Source of the DNA: an uncultured Clostridia bacterium
Lineage (GTDB): Bacteria > Bacillota > Clostridia > TANB77 > CAG-508
Direction of reading: 5' to 3'
DNA length: 64,000 nt
Assembly: GCA_934149005.1 (NCBI GenBank)
Contig: CAKPDN010000002.1
Span: 124,001-188,000 of the forward strand
The stretch's first letter is position 1, and the number at the start of each line of letters is the position of its first letter. The notes beneath the pieces are model-generated. The model was given only the letters and a program-made list of their open reading frames with translations, was not told the DNA's origin and did not search any database. Shown piece after piece: positions 18,184-26,004 of this stretch. Both the position numbers and the translations under genes were made by a program.

Positions 18184-19374
18184 ATGATAAAAAGACCAGA
18201 ATACTTAGATACTCTTATAAGATTTAAAGATAAAGATTTGATAAAAGTTGTAACAGGAATAAGAAGATGTGGTAAGTCAACATTGTTTGATTTATATTGT
18301 GAATATTTAAAAGAACAAGGAATAGAAGAAGAACAAATAATTAAAATAAATTTAGAAGATAGAAAGTATAGTGAATTAGATGATTATACAAAGCTATATG
18401 ATTATATTGAAGAAAGGCTTATTCCAGAAAAAAACAATTATGTATTTATAGATGAAGTCCAAAATGTACCTGATTTTCAGAAGGCATGTGATAGTTTATA
18501 TATTAAAAAAAATGTTGATTTATATATCACAGGTTCAAATGCATATTTATTATCGGGAGAACTTGCAACATTACTATCAGGTAGATATATAGAAATAAAA
18601 ATGATGCCTTTATCATTTAAAGAGTATATATCTTATGTTGGAGAAATGGATTTACAAAAAAAATATAGGGACTATATTACGAAAAGTTCTTTTCCATATG
18701 CTCTTAATTTTGAAAATAAAAAGGATAGAAATTTTTATTTGGAAAGTATATATAATTCTATAATTTTAAAAGATATAGTAGAAAGAAAAAGAAGTATTGA
18801 TATAACAATGCTAAATAGTGTAACAAGATTTATGTTCGATAATATAGGAAATTTATGTTCTACAACTAAAATTGCTAATTCAATGATTTCTTCTGGAAGA
18901 AAAATATCAGTTCATACAGTTGATAGTTATTTGCAATCATTATTGGATAGTTTTGTTTTATATAAAGCAGAAAGATATGATATAAAGGGAAAACAATATT
19001 TAGCAAGTGGTTATAAATATTACGTTTGTGATATAGGGCTTAGATATTATTTGCTTGGTGATAAACCAGTGGATGCTGGACATATCCTTGAAAATGTAGT
19101 TTATTTGGAATTATTAAGAAGAGGCTATCAGGTATATGTTGGAAAGAATGGAGATTCTGAAGTTAATTTTATAGCAATAGGAGAAAATGGTGAGGAATAT
19201 TATCAAGTGTGCTATTCTGTGAGAGAAGAAAATACATTAAAGAGAGAACTTATGCCATTAGATACTATATCAGACTATAACCCCAAATATTTATTAACAA
19301 TGGATGATGAACCAATAATGTCTCATAATGGTATAAAACAGATATATGTATTAGATTGGTTATTGAATAAATAA
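18184..19374 (+). CDS. AAA+ ATPase with DUF4143
   Basis: A 396-residue ATP-binding protein. Walker A is GIRRCGKST near residue 25, Walker B is YVFIDEVQN near 88-96, and a sensor-like YITGSNAYLL follows. The C-terminal DUF4143 part includes YYVCDIGLRYYLLG and a nuclease-like E-x-N-F segment (GDSEVNFIAIG). These proteins are common solitary ATPases in anaerobes with unknown targets. The ATG at 18184 is preferred over GTG at 18175 because GGGGTG lies six bases before it. It is convergent with pflA and shares a terminator with it. No toxin or partner gene is beside it. Confidence 0.75.
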   Translation: MIKRPEYLDTLIRFKDKDLIKVVTGIRRCGKSTLFDLYCEYLKEQGIEEEQIIKINLEDRKYSELDDYTKLYDYIEERLIPEKNNYVFIDEVQNVPDFQKACDSLYIKKNVDLYITGSNAYLLSGELATLLSGRYIEIKMMPLSFKEYISYVGEMDLQKKYRDYITKSSFPYALNFENKKDRNFYLESIYNSIILKDIVERKRSIDITMLNSVTRFMFDNIGNLCSTTKIANSMISSGRKISVHTVDSYLQSLLDSFVLYKAERYDIKGKQYLASGYKYYVCDIGLRYYLLGDKPVDAGHILENVVYLELLRRGYQVYVGKNGDSEVNFIAIGENGEEYYQVCYSVREENTLKRELMPLDTISDYNPKYLLTMDDEPIMSHNGIKQIYVLDWLLNK

Positions 19375-19375
19375 A

Positions 19376-19405
19376 AAATTCTAGGGAATTTCTAGAATTT
19401 TTTTT
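19376..19405. terminator. Bidirectional terminator between the ATPase and pflA
   Basis: AAATTCTAG and CTAGAATTT pair with A- and T-runs on both sides. The stem overlaps the last codons and stop of pflA on the minus strand. Confidence 0.7.
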
Positions 19406-20118
19406 GCTCTTTTTACATCATCATCATTTGCAACTCGTACACCATCTAATTCATATTTTAGATTTAACTTTTCCCATTTATATCTACCCATATCATGGTA
19501 TGGAAGAATTTCTATTTTATCAACGGTTTTTAAACTAGATATAAAATCTTTTAATTTTAATAAGTCATGTTCATCATCAGTATATCCAGGAACAAGAACT
19601 TGTCTAATCCACATATGAATATTATTATCACTTAAATAACGTGCAAAAGCAAGTTCTTTTTCATTGTTAAATCCAACTAAATCTTTAGCTTTATTGGAAT
19701 CAATGTGTTTTATATCTAATAAAACTAAATCTGTAAGAGAAAGTAGTTTTTTTATATCATTTGTTAAGGTAACCATACCTGATGTGTCAATACAAGTATG
19801 AATATTTTCTTTTTTTAGTTTTTCAAATAATTCAATTAAGAATTTAACTTGTAATAAAGGTTCGCCTCCAGTTACAGTTACACCACCATTTGGATAAATA
19901 TAATTTTTATATTTCATTATTTTTTCAAAAATATCATCTAAAGATTTATATTCTCCGCCATTCATATCCCAAGTATCACGATTATGACAGTATTTACATT
20001 GTAAATGACATCCTTGTAAAAATAGTACAAATCTTATTCCGGGACCATCTACTGTTCCAAATGATTCTATTGAATGTACTTTTGCATAATATTTTAAATC
20101 AATATCTTTCTTTTCCAT
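19381..20118 (-). CDS. pflA: Pyruvate formate-lyase activating enzyme
   Basis: A radical-SAM enzyme (245 residues) that installs the glycyl radical on PflB using S-adenosylmethionine and a [4Fe-4S] cluster. It shows FGTVDGPGIRFVLFLQGCHLQ, the cluster motif C-x3-C-x2-C as CHLQCKYC, the GGVTVTGGEPLLQ block and the IDTSG, LLDIKH and RQVLVPGYTDDE segments typical of PflA. An arginine near the C-terminus (GVRVAN) is encoded by CGA and read normally. It is downstream of pflB on the same strand, with a REP palindrome in the 190-base gap. Oxygen sensitivity of the pair fits an anaerobe. Confidence 0.95.
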   Translation of the reverse strand: MEKKDIDLKYYAKVHSIESFGTVDGPGIRFVLFLQGCHLQCKYCHNRDTWDMNGGEYKSLDDIFEKIMKYKNYIYPNGGVTVTGGEPLLQVKFLIELFEKLKKENIHTCIDTSGMVTLTNDIKKLLSLTDLVLLDIKHIDSNKAKDLVGFNNEKELAFARYLSDNNIHMWIRQVLVPGYTDDEHDLLKLKDFISSLKTVDKIEILPYHDMGRYKWEKLNLKYELDGVRVANDDDVKRAKKILEIP

Positions 20119-20139
20119 ATTGTTTCTCCTAAAAATTTC

Positions 20140-20284
20140 GGGATTACGGGGGATTACGGGGCCACCACATAAAATCCCTTATAATATTTATTTCTATATT
20201 CCAATTATTTTTAAAACTTTTTATAAGGGATTTTATGTGGTGGCCCCGTAATCCCTCGTTCCCCGTAATCCCTCCGAATCCCCT
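20140..20284. repeat. REP-type palindrome (long form) between pflB and pflA
   Basis: GGATTACGGGG units, the GGGGCCACCACATAAAATCCC arm and its reverse complement flank an AT-rich centre of about 50 bases. The same element occurs at 32028-32173 in the opposite orientation. It could act as an mRNA hairpin within the pflB-pflA transcript. Confidence 0.85.
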
Positions 20285-20310
20285 TTAATCTCACTTAATT
20301 TTTTTTAAAA

Positions 20311-22548
20311 CTAAATTTTTTCATGAATAGTTCTGTTTATAACATCTAATTGTTGTTCTCTTGTTAATTTTGTAAAGTTAACAGCATATCCAGAAACACG
20401 AATTGTAAGTTGAGGATATTTTTCTGGATGGTCCATAGCATCTAATAACAAACTTCTATCAAAAACATTGACATTGATGTGATGACCTGTTTGTTTAAAA
20501 TATCCATCTAACATATTAACTAAGTTTGTAATTTTTTCATCTTCAGTTTTTCCAAGTGTTCCAGGTGTTATTGAGAATGTATAAGAAATACCATCTTCTG
20601 CTTCTTCAAATGGAAGTTTTGCAATTGAGTTCATAACTGCTAATGCTCCATTTGTATCTCTACCATGTAGCGGATTTGCTCCTGGTCCGAATGGAGCTCC
20701 AGATCTTCTTCCATCTGGTGTGTTTCCTGTATTTTTACCATAAACAACATTTGATGTTATTGTTAGTATTGATAATGTTTGCTTTGAGTTTCTATAAGTT
20801 TGATGTTTTTGTAATTTTGTTAAAAATCTTTTTACAATACTTACTGCAATTTCATCAACTCTATCATCATCATTACCAAATTTAGGGAAGTCTCCTTTAA
20901 TTTCGTAATCGACAGCTAGACCTGTTTCATCTCTTATAACTTTTACTTTTGCATATTTTATAGCTGATAATGAATCTGCAACTACTGATAATCCAGCAAT
21001 TCCGCATGCCATTGTTCTTAAAATTTCTCTGTCATGTAAAGCCATTTCAATTGCTTCATATGAATATTTATCATGCATATAGTGAATAGCATTTAATGCT
21101 TTTATATAAATTTTTGCAACATATTCCATCATTTGGTCAAATTTTTCTAATACTTCGTCAAAGTCTAAGTATTCAGAAGTGATTGGTTCATATTTTGGTG
21201 TAACTTGCTTTCCAGAGATTTCATCTCTACCACCATTTATAGCATATAATAATGTTTTTGCTAAGTTTGCTCTTGCACCAAAGAATTGCATTTGTTTTCC
21301 TATTTTCATAGGTGAAACACAACATGCGATTCCATAATCATCTCCTAAAGTGATTCTCATTAAATCATCATTTTCGTATTGAATTGAAGATGTTTTTATT
21401 GATAAATCTGTTGTATATCTTTTGAATCCTTCTGGTAATCTTGTTGACCATAAAACTGTTAAGTTTGGCTCTGGGGCCGGTCCTAAGTTTTCTAGTGTGT
21501 GTAAAATTCTAAATGAGTTTTTAGTAACTAATGTTCTACCATCAATTCCCATGCCGCCAATACTTTCAGTTACCCAAACAGGGTCACCACTAAATAATTC
21601 ATTATATTCAGGTGTTCTTAAAAATCTAACTAATCTTAATTTCATAACGAAATGATCCATTATTTCTTGAACTTGTTCTTCTGTTAATGTTCCATTAGCT
21701 AAATCTCTTTCAAAATAGATGTCTAAGAAGGTAGAGGTTCTACCAATACTCATTGCAGCACCATTTTGATCTTTTATTGCTCCTAAATATCCAAAGTATA
21801 GCCATTGAACAGCTTCTTTTGCATTTGAAGCAGGTTTTGATATATCATATCCATATTTTGCAGCCATTACTTTTAATGCTTGTAAGCTATCTATTTGTTC
21901 TTTGATTTCTTCTCTTTCACGAATTATTTTTTCTGTAAATTCGTTTGTATCTAAAACTTCTAGTTCATTTTTCTTTTCTTCAATTAAAATATCAACACCA
22001 TAAAGTGCAACTCTTCTATAATCTCCTATAATTCTTCCACGACCATATCCATCTGGTAGACCGGTTATTAAATGACTACTTCTTGCAGCTCTTATATCTG
22101 GTGTGTATACACTAAAAACTCCATCATTATGAGTTTTTCTTATTGTATGAAAAATTTTATCAACTTCTGGTTCGACTTCTCTTCCATAAGCTTCACAAGA
22201 TTTTTCTACAATACGAATTCCTCCAAATGGCATAATGGCTCTTTTTAAAGGTGCATCTGTTTGTAGACCTACGATTTCTTCTAGGTCTTTATCAATGTAT
22301 CCTGCATCATGTGCTGATACTGTTGATACTGTTTTTGTGTCTATGTCTAATACACCGCCTTTTGCTTCTTTTTCTTTTTTATATAATTCTAAAACTTCAT
22401 TCCATAGCTTTTTTGTTTTTTCGGTAGTTCCTTTTAAGAAACTTGAGTCTCCTTTATATGGTGTGTAGTTGTTTTGTATAAAGTCTCTTACATTTATTTC
22501 ATGTTGCCAGTCTCCTGCTTTAAATTTATTCCATTCTTTGAATTCCAT
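20311..22548 (-). CDS. pflB: Pyruvate formate-lyase (formate C-acetyltransferase)
   Basis: A 745-residue glycyl-radical enzyme that cleaves pyruvate with CoA to acetyl-CoA and formate. The active-site Cys pair is in GIACCVSPM, and the C-terminal glycyl radical loop is RVSGYAVNF. Other family blocks seen: TPDIRAARSSHLITGLPDGYG, split here only for length, ILHTLENLGPAPEPN, and NTPDGRRSGAPFGPGANPLHG. The start follows an AGGAGGTAAAATTT on the minus strand. All arginines I checked use AGA or CGT. It sits upstream of pflA, the usual operon order. Together with the POR operon at 38.6-41.8 kb, the cell has two routes from pyruvate to acetyl-CoA. Confidence 0.97.
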   Translation of the reverse strand: MEFKEWNKFKAGDWQHEINVRDFIQNNYTPYKGDSSFLKGTTEKTKKLWNEVLELYKKEKEAKGGVLDIDTKTVSTVSAHDAGYIDKDLEEIVGLQTDAPLKRAIMPFGGIRIVEKSCEAYGREVEPEVDKIFHTIRKTHNDGVFSVYTPDIRAARSSHLITGLPDGYGRGRIIGDYRRVALYGVDILIEEKKNELEVLDTNEFTEKIIREREEIKEQIDSLQALKVMAAKYGYDISKPASNAKEAVQWLYFGYLGAIKDQNGAAMSIGRTSTFLDIYFERDLANGTLTEEQVQEIMDHFVMKLRLVRFLRTPEYNELFSGDPVWVTESIGGMGIDGRTLVTKNSFRILHTLENLGPAPEPNLTVLWSTRLPEGFKRYTTDLSIKTSSIQYENDDLMRITLGDDYGIACCVSPMKIGKQMQFFGARANLAKTLLYAINGGRDEISGKQVTPKYEPITSEYLDFDEVLEKFDQMMEYVAKIYIKALNAIHYMHDKYSYEAIEMALHDREILRTMACGIAGLSVVADSLSAIKYAKVKVIRDETGLAVDYEIKGDFPKFGNDDDRVDEIAVSIVKRFLTKLQKHQTYRNSKQTLSILTITSNVVYGKNTGNTPDGRRSGAPFGPGANPLHGRDTNGALAVMNSIAKLPFEEAEDGISYTFSITPGTLGKTEDEKITNLVNMLDGYFKQTGHHINVNVFDRSLLLDAMDHPEKYPQLTIRVSGYAVNFTKLTREQQLDVINRTIHEKI

Positions 22549-22664
22549 AAATTTTACCTCCTATTTTTTTTTATTATTTCCAAATTTCTCAAATATTATA
22601 ATAGCATAAGTAAGGTTTATTAGCAATCTTTTTAAAATAAATATATTTTTATAAATATGAAAAA

Positions 22665-22700
22665 GCTATAATTTAATATATTATAGCCGTTTTTTTGTTA
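22665..22700 (-). terminator. Terminator of the XRE regulator gene
   Basis: GCTATAAT and ATTATAGC pair around an AT loop, with T-runs on both sides. It lies just downstream of the minus-strand regulator. Confidence 0.6.
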
Positions 22701-22705
22701 TAAAA

Positions 22706-23116
22706 TTAATTTGTTTTTGTTTGTTTTTTGAAATTTTCTTCTAATTGTAATTTGATTAAGTCGCTAGTTAATCTATTTACTACCTTTTTATTGTAATCAT
22801 TTAATTGAGAGTAATTTTCCAAAAATTTGTTATCAATTATATCAATTGTATTGGAAGAATCAATTTCGATTAAATCACTAAATAAGAAATCAGAAGAAAT
22901 ATTTAATGCTTTGCATAATCCAACAATAGTACTAGCACTACCAAAAGCGATACCACGTTCTAATTGACTAATATATCTAGGAGATAATAATGTTTTTTCA
23001 GCAAGGTCTTCTTGAGTGTAATTTGTTTTTGATCTAGCTAATTTGATTTTCTTTCCAATATTTTTTCTTAGCATTTTTTCGTGTTTTTTTCTTAATTTTT
23101 TTTCGTTTTCTGTCAT
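22706..23116 (-). CDS. XRE-family transcriptional regulator
   Basis: A 136-residue protein. Residues 1-25 are very Lys-rich; residues 22-85 are a Cro/C1 helix-turn-helix: IGKKIKLARSKTNYTQEDLA, LSPRYISQLERG, TIVGLCKALNISSDFLF. The remainder is a short Lys/Asn-rich tail. The start at 23116 is chosen because AGGAGG lies seven bases upstream on the minus strand; a longer frame exists but has no ribosome binding site. It is divergent from mraZ. The 21-bp hairpin upstream (23277-23344) could be an operator or a terminator. The regulated genes are unknown; pflB lies directly downstream but has its own start region. Confidence 0.75.
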   Translation of the reverse strand: MTENEKKLRKKHEKMLRKNIGKKIKLARSKTNYTQEDLAEKTLLSPRYISQLERGIAFGSASTIVGLCKALNISSDFLFSDLIEIDSSNTIDIIDNKFLENYSQLNDYNKKVVNRLTSDLIKLQLEENFKKQTKTN

Positions 23117-23276
23117 ATAAAACCTCCTAATAGTTACTTTACATGAGTATAACAATGAAAGTTAAAAAACAACATGAATTATTAGTATGAAAAATAATAT
23201 GTAGTAATACTAATAATGTTATAATTTTTAATAGACTGTAAACTGTAGTTACAATTTCCAACAAAATAATTGGTCC

Positions 23277-23344
23277 AAATGTATATATGTATATGTTTTA
23301 ATAATTTTCTCGGTTCAATATGCAACATATACATATATACATTT
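23277..23344. repeat. Perfect 21-bp inverted repeat between the XRE gene and mraZ
   Basis: AAATGTATATATGTATATG is followed 26 bases later by its exact complement, ending in T6 on the plus strand. The 478-base gap between the regulator and mraZ otherwise holds a second small hairpin (about 23348-23366) and the mraZ promoter. No credible gene is seen in it. Confidence 0.7.
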
Positions 23345-23505
23345 TTTGCCAGAGTGAGAGAGGCTCGGTTTTTTATGTTAGATTTTATTTTTGAACGCAA
23401 TGAACAGGATTACCCATTAAGGAAGTATCTTATGCATCAATTATTTTGCTAGTGAAGTAAATTGAAACAAATTGTAAAAAAAATTAAAAAAATTTGAAAA
23501 AACTA

Positions 23506-23534
23506 TTGCAAAATATAAAAAGTTATATTACAAT
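23506..23534 (+). promoter_or_regulatory. Promoter of the mraZ cluster
   Basis: TTGCAA, 17 bases, TACAAT. It is followed by repeated GTGGAGAGAAGTGG / TGGTGTAAAGTGG units before the ribosome binding site; in many bacteria MraZ binds GTG-containing repeats (GTGG[A/T]G boxes) in its own promoter, so these are likely MraZ boxes. Confidence 0.6.
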
Positions 23535-23594
23535 TTACATTAAGTGGAGAGAAGTGGTGTAAAGTGGTAGAAAATGAAAAAGAGGTGATAATCA

Positions 23595-24020
23595 TTGCTA
23601 ATGGGTGAATATGAGCATTCTTTGGATGCAAAAGGCAGATTAATAATGCCAGCAAAATTAAGACAAGACATTGGAGAAAAATTCGTTGTAACTAAAGGAT
23701 TAGATGGATGTCTATTTGCTTTTTCACAAGAAGAATGGTTAAACTTTGAAACAAAATTAAAATCACTTCCACTATCAGACAAAAATGCAAGAAACTTTGT
23801 TAGATTTTTCCTATCAGGTGCAACTGAATGTGAAATTGATAAACAAGGTAGATTTTTAATACCAACTAATTTAAGATTAGCAGCAGAATTAGATAAAGAA
23901 GTAGTAATAATTGGAGTAGGTACTAGATTAGAAATATGGAATAAAGAAAATTGGCAAAAATGCGATGAAAATATATCAGTAGATGAAATTGCTGAAAATA
24001 TGACAATGCTTGGTATATAA
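23595..24020 (+). CDS. mraZ: Transcriptional regulator MraZ
   Basis: A 141-residue protein with two AbrB-like MraZ halves: MGEYEHSLDAKGRLIMPAKL and TECEIDKQGRFLIPTNLRL, each with the D-x-K/Q-G-R DNA-binding motif. It forms a ring that binds repeats in the promoter of the division and cell-wall cluster and represses it. The TTG at 23595 is favoured over ATG at 23601 because GAGGTGAT lies five to six bases upstream and homologues begin MLMGEY or MFMGEY. Three GTGG-containing repeats sit just upstream at 23542-23575. It is the first gene of the cluster but is separated from rsmH by 325 bases and a terminator. Confidence 0.93.
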   Translation: MLMGEYEHSLDAKGRLIMPAKLRQDIGEKFVVTKGLDGCLFAFSQEEWLNFETKLKSLPLSDKNARNFVRFFLSGATECEIDKQGRFLIPTNLRLAAELDKEVVIIGVGTRLEIWNKENWQKCDENISVDEIAENMTMLGI

Positions 24021-24273
24021 CTTGCAAAAGTTTATATAAGTACCAAAGAAAAAACTACAAATGATTATATAACAAAAGAAAAACCTACCAAAGACAATTA
24101 TACCAAAGATAAATTATAAAAATTCAAAAGAAGAATTTACAAAAGAATTTAATAAACAAAAGAAAAAATTATAAAAGATTAAAATTACAGAAGAACTAAA
24201 AAAACAAAAGTATAAAATCAAAAGAAAATAATACAAAAGTATTTTAAAATACCAAAAGAAAAAACATAAAATT
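24021..24273 (+). other. A-rich low-complexity leader between mraZ and rsmH
   Basis: About 250 bases of irregular repeats built on ACCAAAGAAAA / ACAAAAGAA units, with few G+C pairs and no long ORF in any frame. The plus strand is strongly purine- and A-biased, so the RNA would be mostly unstructured. It ends in the terminator hairpin before rsmH. Confidence 0.6.
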
Positions 24274-24305
24274 AAAACAGCTGGTACTTCTACCAGCTGT
24301 TTTTG
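24274..24305 (+). terminator. Terminator or attenuator between mraZ and rsmH
   Basis: ACAGCTGG and CCAGCTGT pair around TACTTCTA, followed by T5. It could isolate mraZ or attenuate the rest of the cluster. Confidence 0.8.
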
Positions 24306-24345
24306 TGAGAATATTCATTTTAAGGTAATTTTAAGAGGTGAAAAA

Positions 24346-25275
24346 TTGGAATTTAATCATAAACCTGTAATGCTAAAAGAATGTATAGAAGGTTTAAAAA
24401 TAAAAGCAGATGGTATATATGTTGATGGAACACTTGGCGGAGCAGGTCATAGTAAAGAAATAGTAAAAAGATTATCAAAAAAAGGATTATTAATAGGAAT
24501 TGATAGAGATGAGGAAGCTTTGCAAGCAGCTGGTGAAAATTTAAAAGAATTTCAAAATGTAAAACTTGTAAAAGATAATCATGATAATATAAAGCAAATT
24601 TTAAGTAATTTGGATATAGAAAAAGTAGATGGAATATTGCTGGATTTAGGAGTTTCATCATATCAACTAGATGAAAGAAATAGAGGGTTTAGTTATTTAG
24701 GTGAAAATGTACTTGATATGAGAATGGATAAATCCCAAGAACTAACAGCTAAAGAAGTTGTTAATACATATACTGAAGAAAATTTAGCAAATCTTATATA
24801 TGAATATGGTGAAGAAAAATTTTCAAGACAAATTGCTAGAAATATATGTGAATACAGAAAAAGACAAGAAATAGAAACTACAAAACAATTAGTAGAAATT
24901 ATAGAAAAATCTATTCCAAAATCAAAACAAAAGGATGGACATCCTGCAAAGAGAACATTTCAGGCAATAAGAATAGAAGTAAATAATGAAATAAAGCCAT
25001 TATATAATACGGTTAAAGATTGTATTGACTGTTTAAATTCTAAAGGTCGATTGTGTATAATCACATTCCATTCTTTGGAAGATAGAGCAGTAAAAAATGC
25101 AATGTTAGATGCAAAAGGAAAATGTACTTGTCCAAGTGATTTACCATATTGTGTGTGTGGAGCTAAGACACTTGGAAATATAATTACTAAAAAGCCAATT
25201 GTGGCAAGTAAAGAAGAACAAGAAGAAAATTCAAGAAGTAAAAGTGCAAAACTTAGGATTTTTGAAAAAATATAA
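24346..25275 (+). CDS. rsmH: 16S rRNA (cytosine-1402-N4) methyltransferase RsmH
   Basis: A 309-residue SAM-dependent enzyme that methylates N4 of C1402 in the ribosomal P-site. The SAM-binding motif is YVDGTLGGAGHS (residues 25-36), followed by IGIDRDEEAL, VDGILLDLGVSSYQLD, RGFSY and the family blocks RTFQAIRIEVN and ITFHSLEDRAVK. The C-terminal CTCPSDLPYC-VCG cysteines are also typical. One arginine (KGRLCI) is CGA. The start is TTG, set by GAGGTG seven bases before. It overlaps no gene; ftsL begins 68 bases on. Confidence 0.96.
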   Translation: MEFNHKPVMLKECIEGLKIKADGIYVDGTLGGAGHSKEIVKRLSKKGLLIGIDRDEEALQAAGENLKEFQNVKLVKDNHDNIKQILSNLDIEKVDGILLDLGVSSYQLDERNRGFSYLGENVLDMRMDKSQELTAKEVVNTYTEENLANLIYEYGEEKFSRQIARNICEYRKRQEIETTKQLVEIIEKSIPKSKQKDGHPAKRTFQAIRIEVNNEIKPLYNTVKDCIDCLNSKGRLCIITFHSLEDRAVKNAMLDAKGKCTCPSDLPYCVCGAKTLGNIITKKPIVASKEEQEENSRSKSAKLRIFEKI

Positions 25276-25343
25276 AATATTATTGGATGTTAGAAATAAA
25301 AATATTCCTTTTGGGATAAAAGAAAGAGAGGTGAAAAGAACTT

Positions 25344-25853
25344 ATGGCACAAGCAAAATATCAATATGGTACAAGCCCAAGAAAAATTGAACCAAATTAT
25401 ACTAAAAAAAATAAAAAGGTTCCTAAAAAAAGACAATTGAAAATTGTTGAAGACTTACCAAGACAACAGATAAAAGTGTCTAAAAATCAAAGAAAAGCAC
25501 AAGTTAAAATGACAGTTACAATTGTAGGGTTGTTTTTATTGTTATTAACCATAAGTTGTAGAAACTCTCAGATTGATCGACAATTTAATCAAATTCAAGA
25601 ACAGAAAAAACAATTAGCAGTACTTCAAAAAGAAAATGAACAATTACGTGTTAGTATAGAAAATAGTTTGAATTTAAGTAATGTTGAAAAAGTAGCAAAA
25701 GAAGAATTAGGCATGCAAAAGTTAAGCAGTAAGCAGACTGTATATGTTACACTTCCTAAAAAGGATTATGTTGAAGCTGCTTCAGAAAAAGTTGTTATTG
25801 AACAAAATAAAAATTGGTGGGAGACATTAGTTGATAAAATTTTTAATTTTTAG
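25344..25853 (+). CDS. ftsL: FtsL-like cell division protein
   Basis: A 169-residue single-pass membrane protein. A basic cytoplasmic tail (residues 1-55, many Lys/Pro) is followed by one helix (about 56-74), then a coiled coil (75-110: IDRQFNQIQEQKKQLAVLQKENEQLRV) shown here in parts, and a conserved VEKVAKEELGMQKL segment. This is the FtsL/DivIC layout and the position between rsmH and a transpeptidase is the standard ftsL place. It recruits later septal proteins, with FtsB/DivIC. The arginine of IDRQ is CGA, read in frame. The name rests on synteny and shape, since FtsL sequences diverge strongly. Confidence 0.8.
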   Translation: MAQAKYQYGTSPRKIEPNYTKKNKKVPKKRQLKIVEDLPRQQIKVSKNQRKAQVKMTVTIVGLFLLLLTISCRNSQIDRQFNQIQEQKKQLAVLQKENEQLRVSIENSLNLSNVEKVAKEELGMQKLSSKQTVYVTLPKKDYVEAASEKVVIEQNKNWWETLVDKIFNF

Positions 25854-25861
25854 TCAAAGAT

Positions 25862-25952
25862 AAAAAGTTACTATATAAATATTTTGCAGTTAAGAACATA
25901 AGACAGACCCTAGATATGTTTTAACAAAAAATATTTATATAGTAACTTTTTC
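25862..25952. repeat. Long hairpin between ftsL and spoVD
   Basis: AAAAGTTACTATATAAATAT and its complement ATATTTATATAGTAACTTTT are separated by about 40 bases. T-run on the plus strand follows. It could terminate or stabilise transcripts between the two genes. Confidence 0.7.
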
Positions 25953-26004
25953 TTTAAAAGAATAATTTCAAACACTTTTAATAAATATTATTAGAGGTGT
26001 TTTT

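Noticed and set aside
23270..23452. A 60-residue ORF between the XRE gene and mraZ
   Set aside because: It runs across a perfect hairpin and the T-run, has no ribosome binding site and a non-protein-like sequence.
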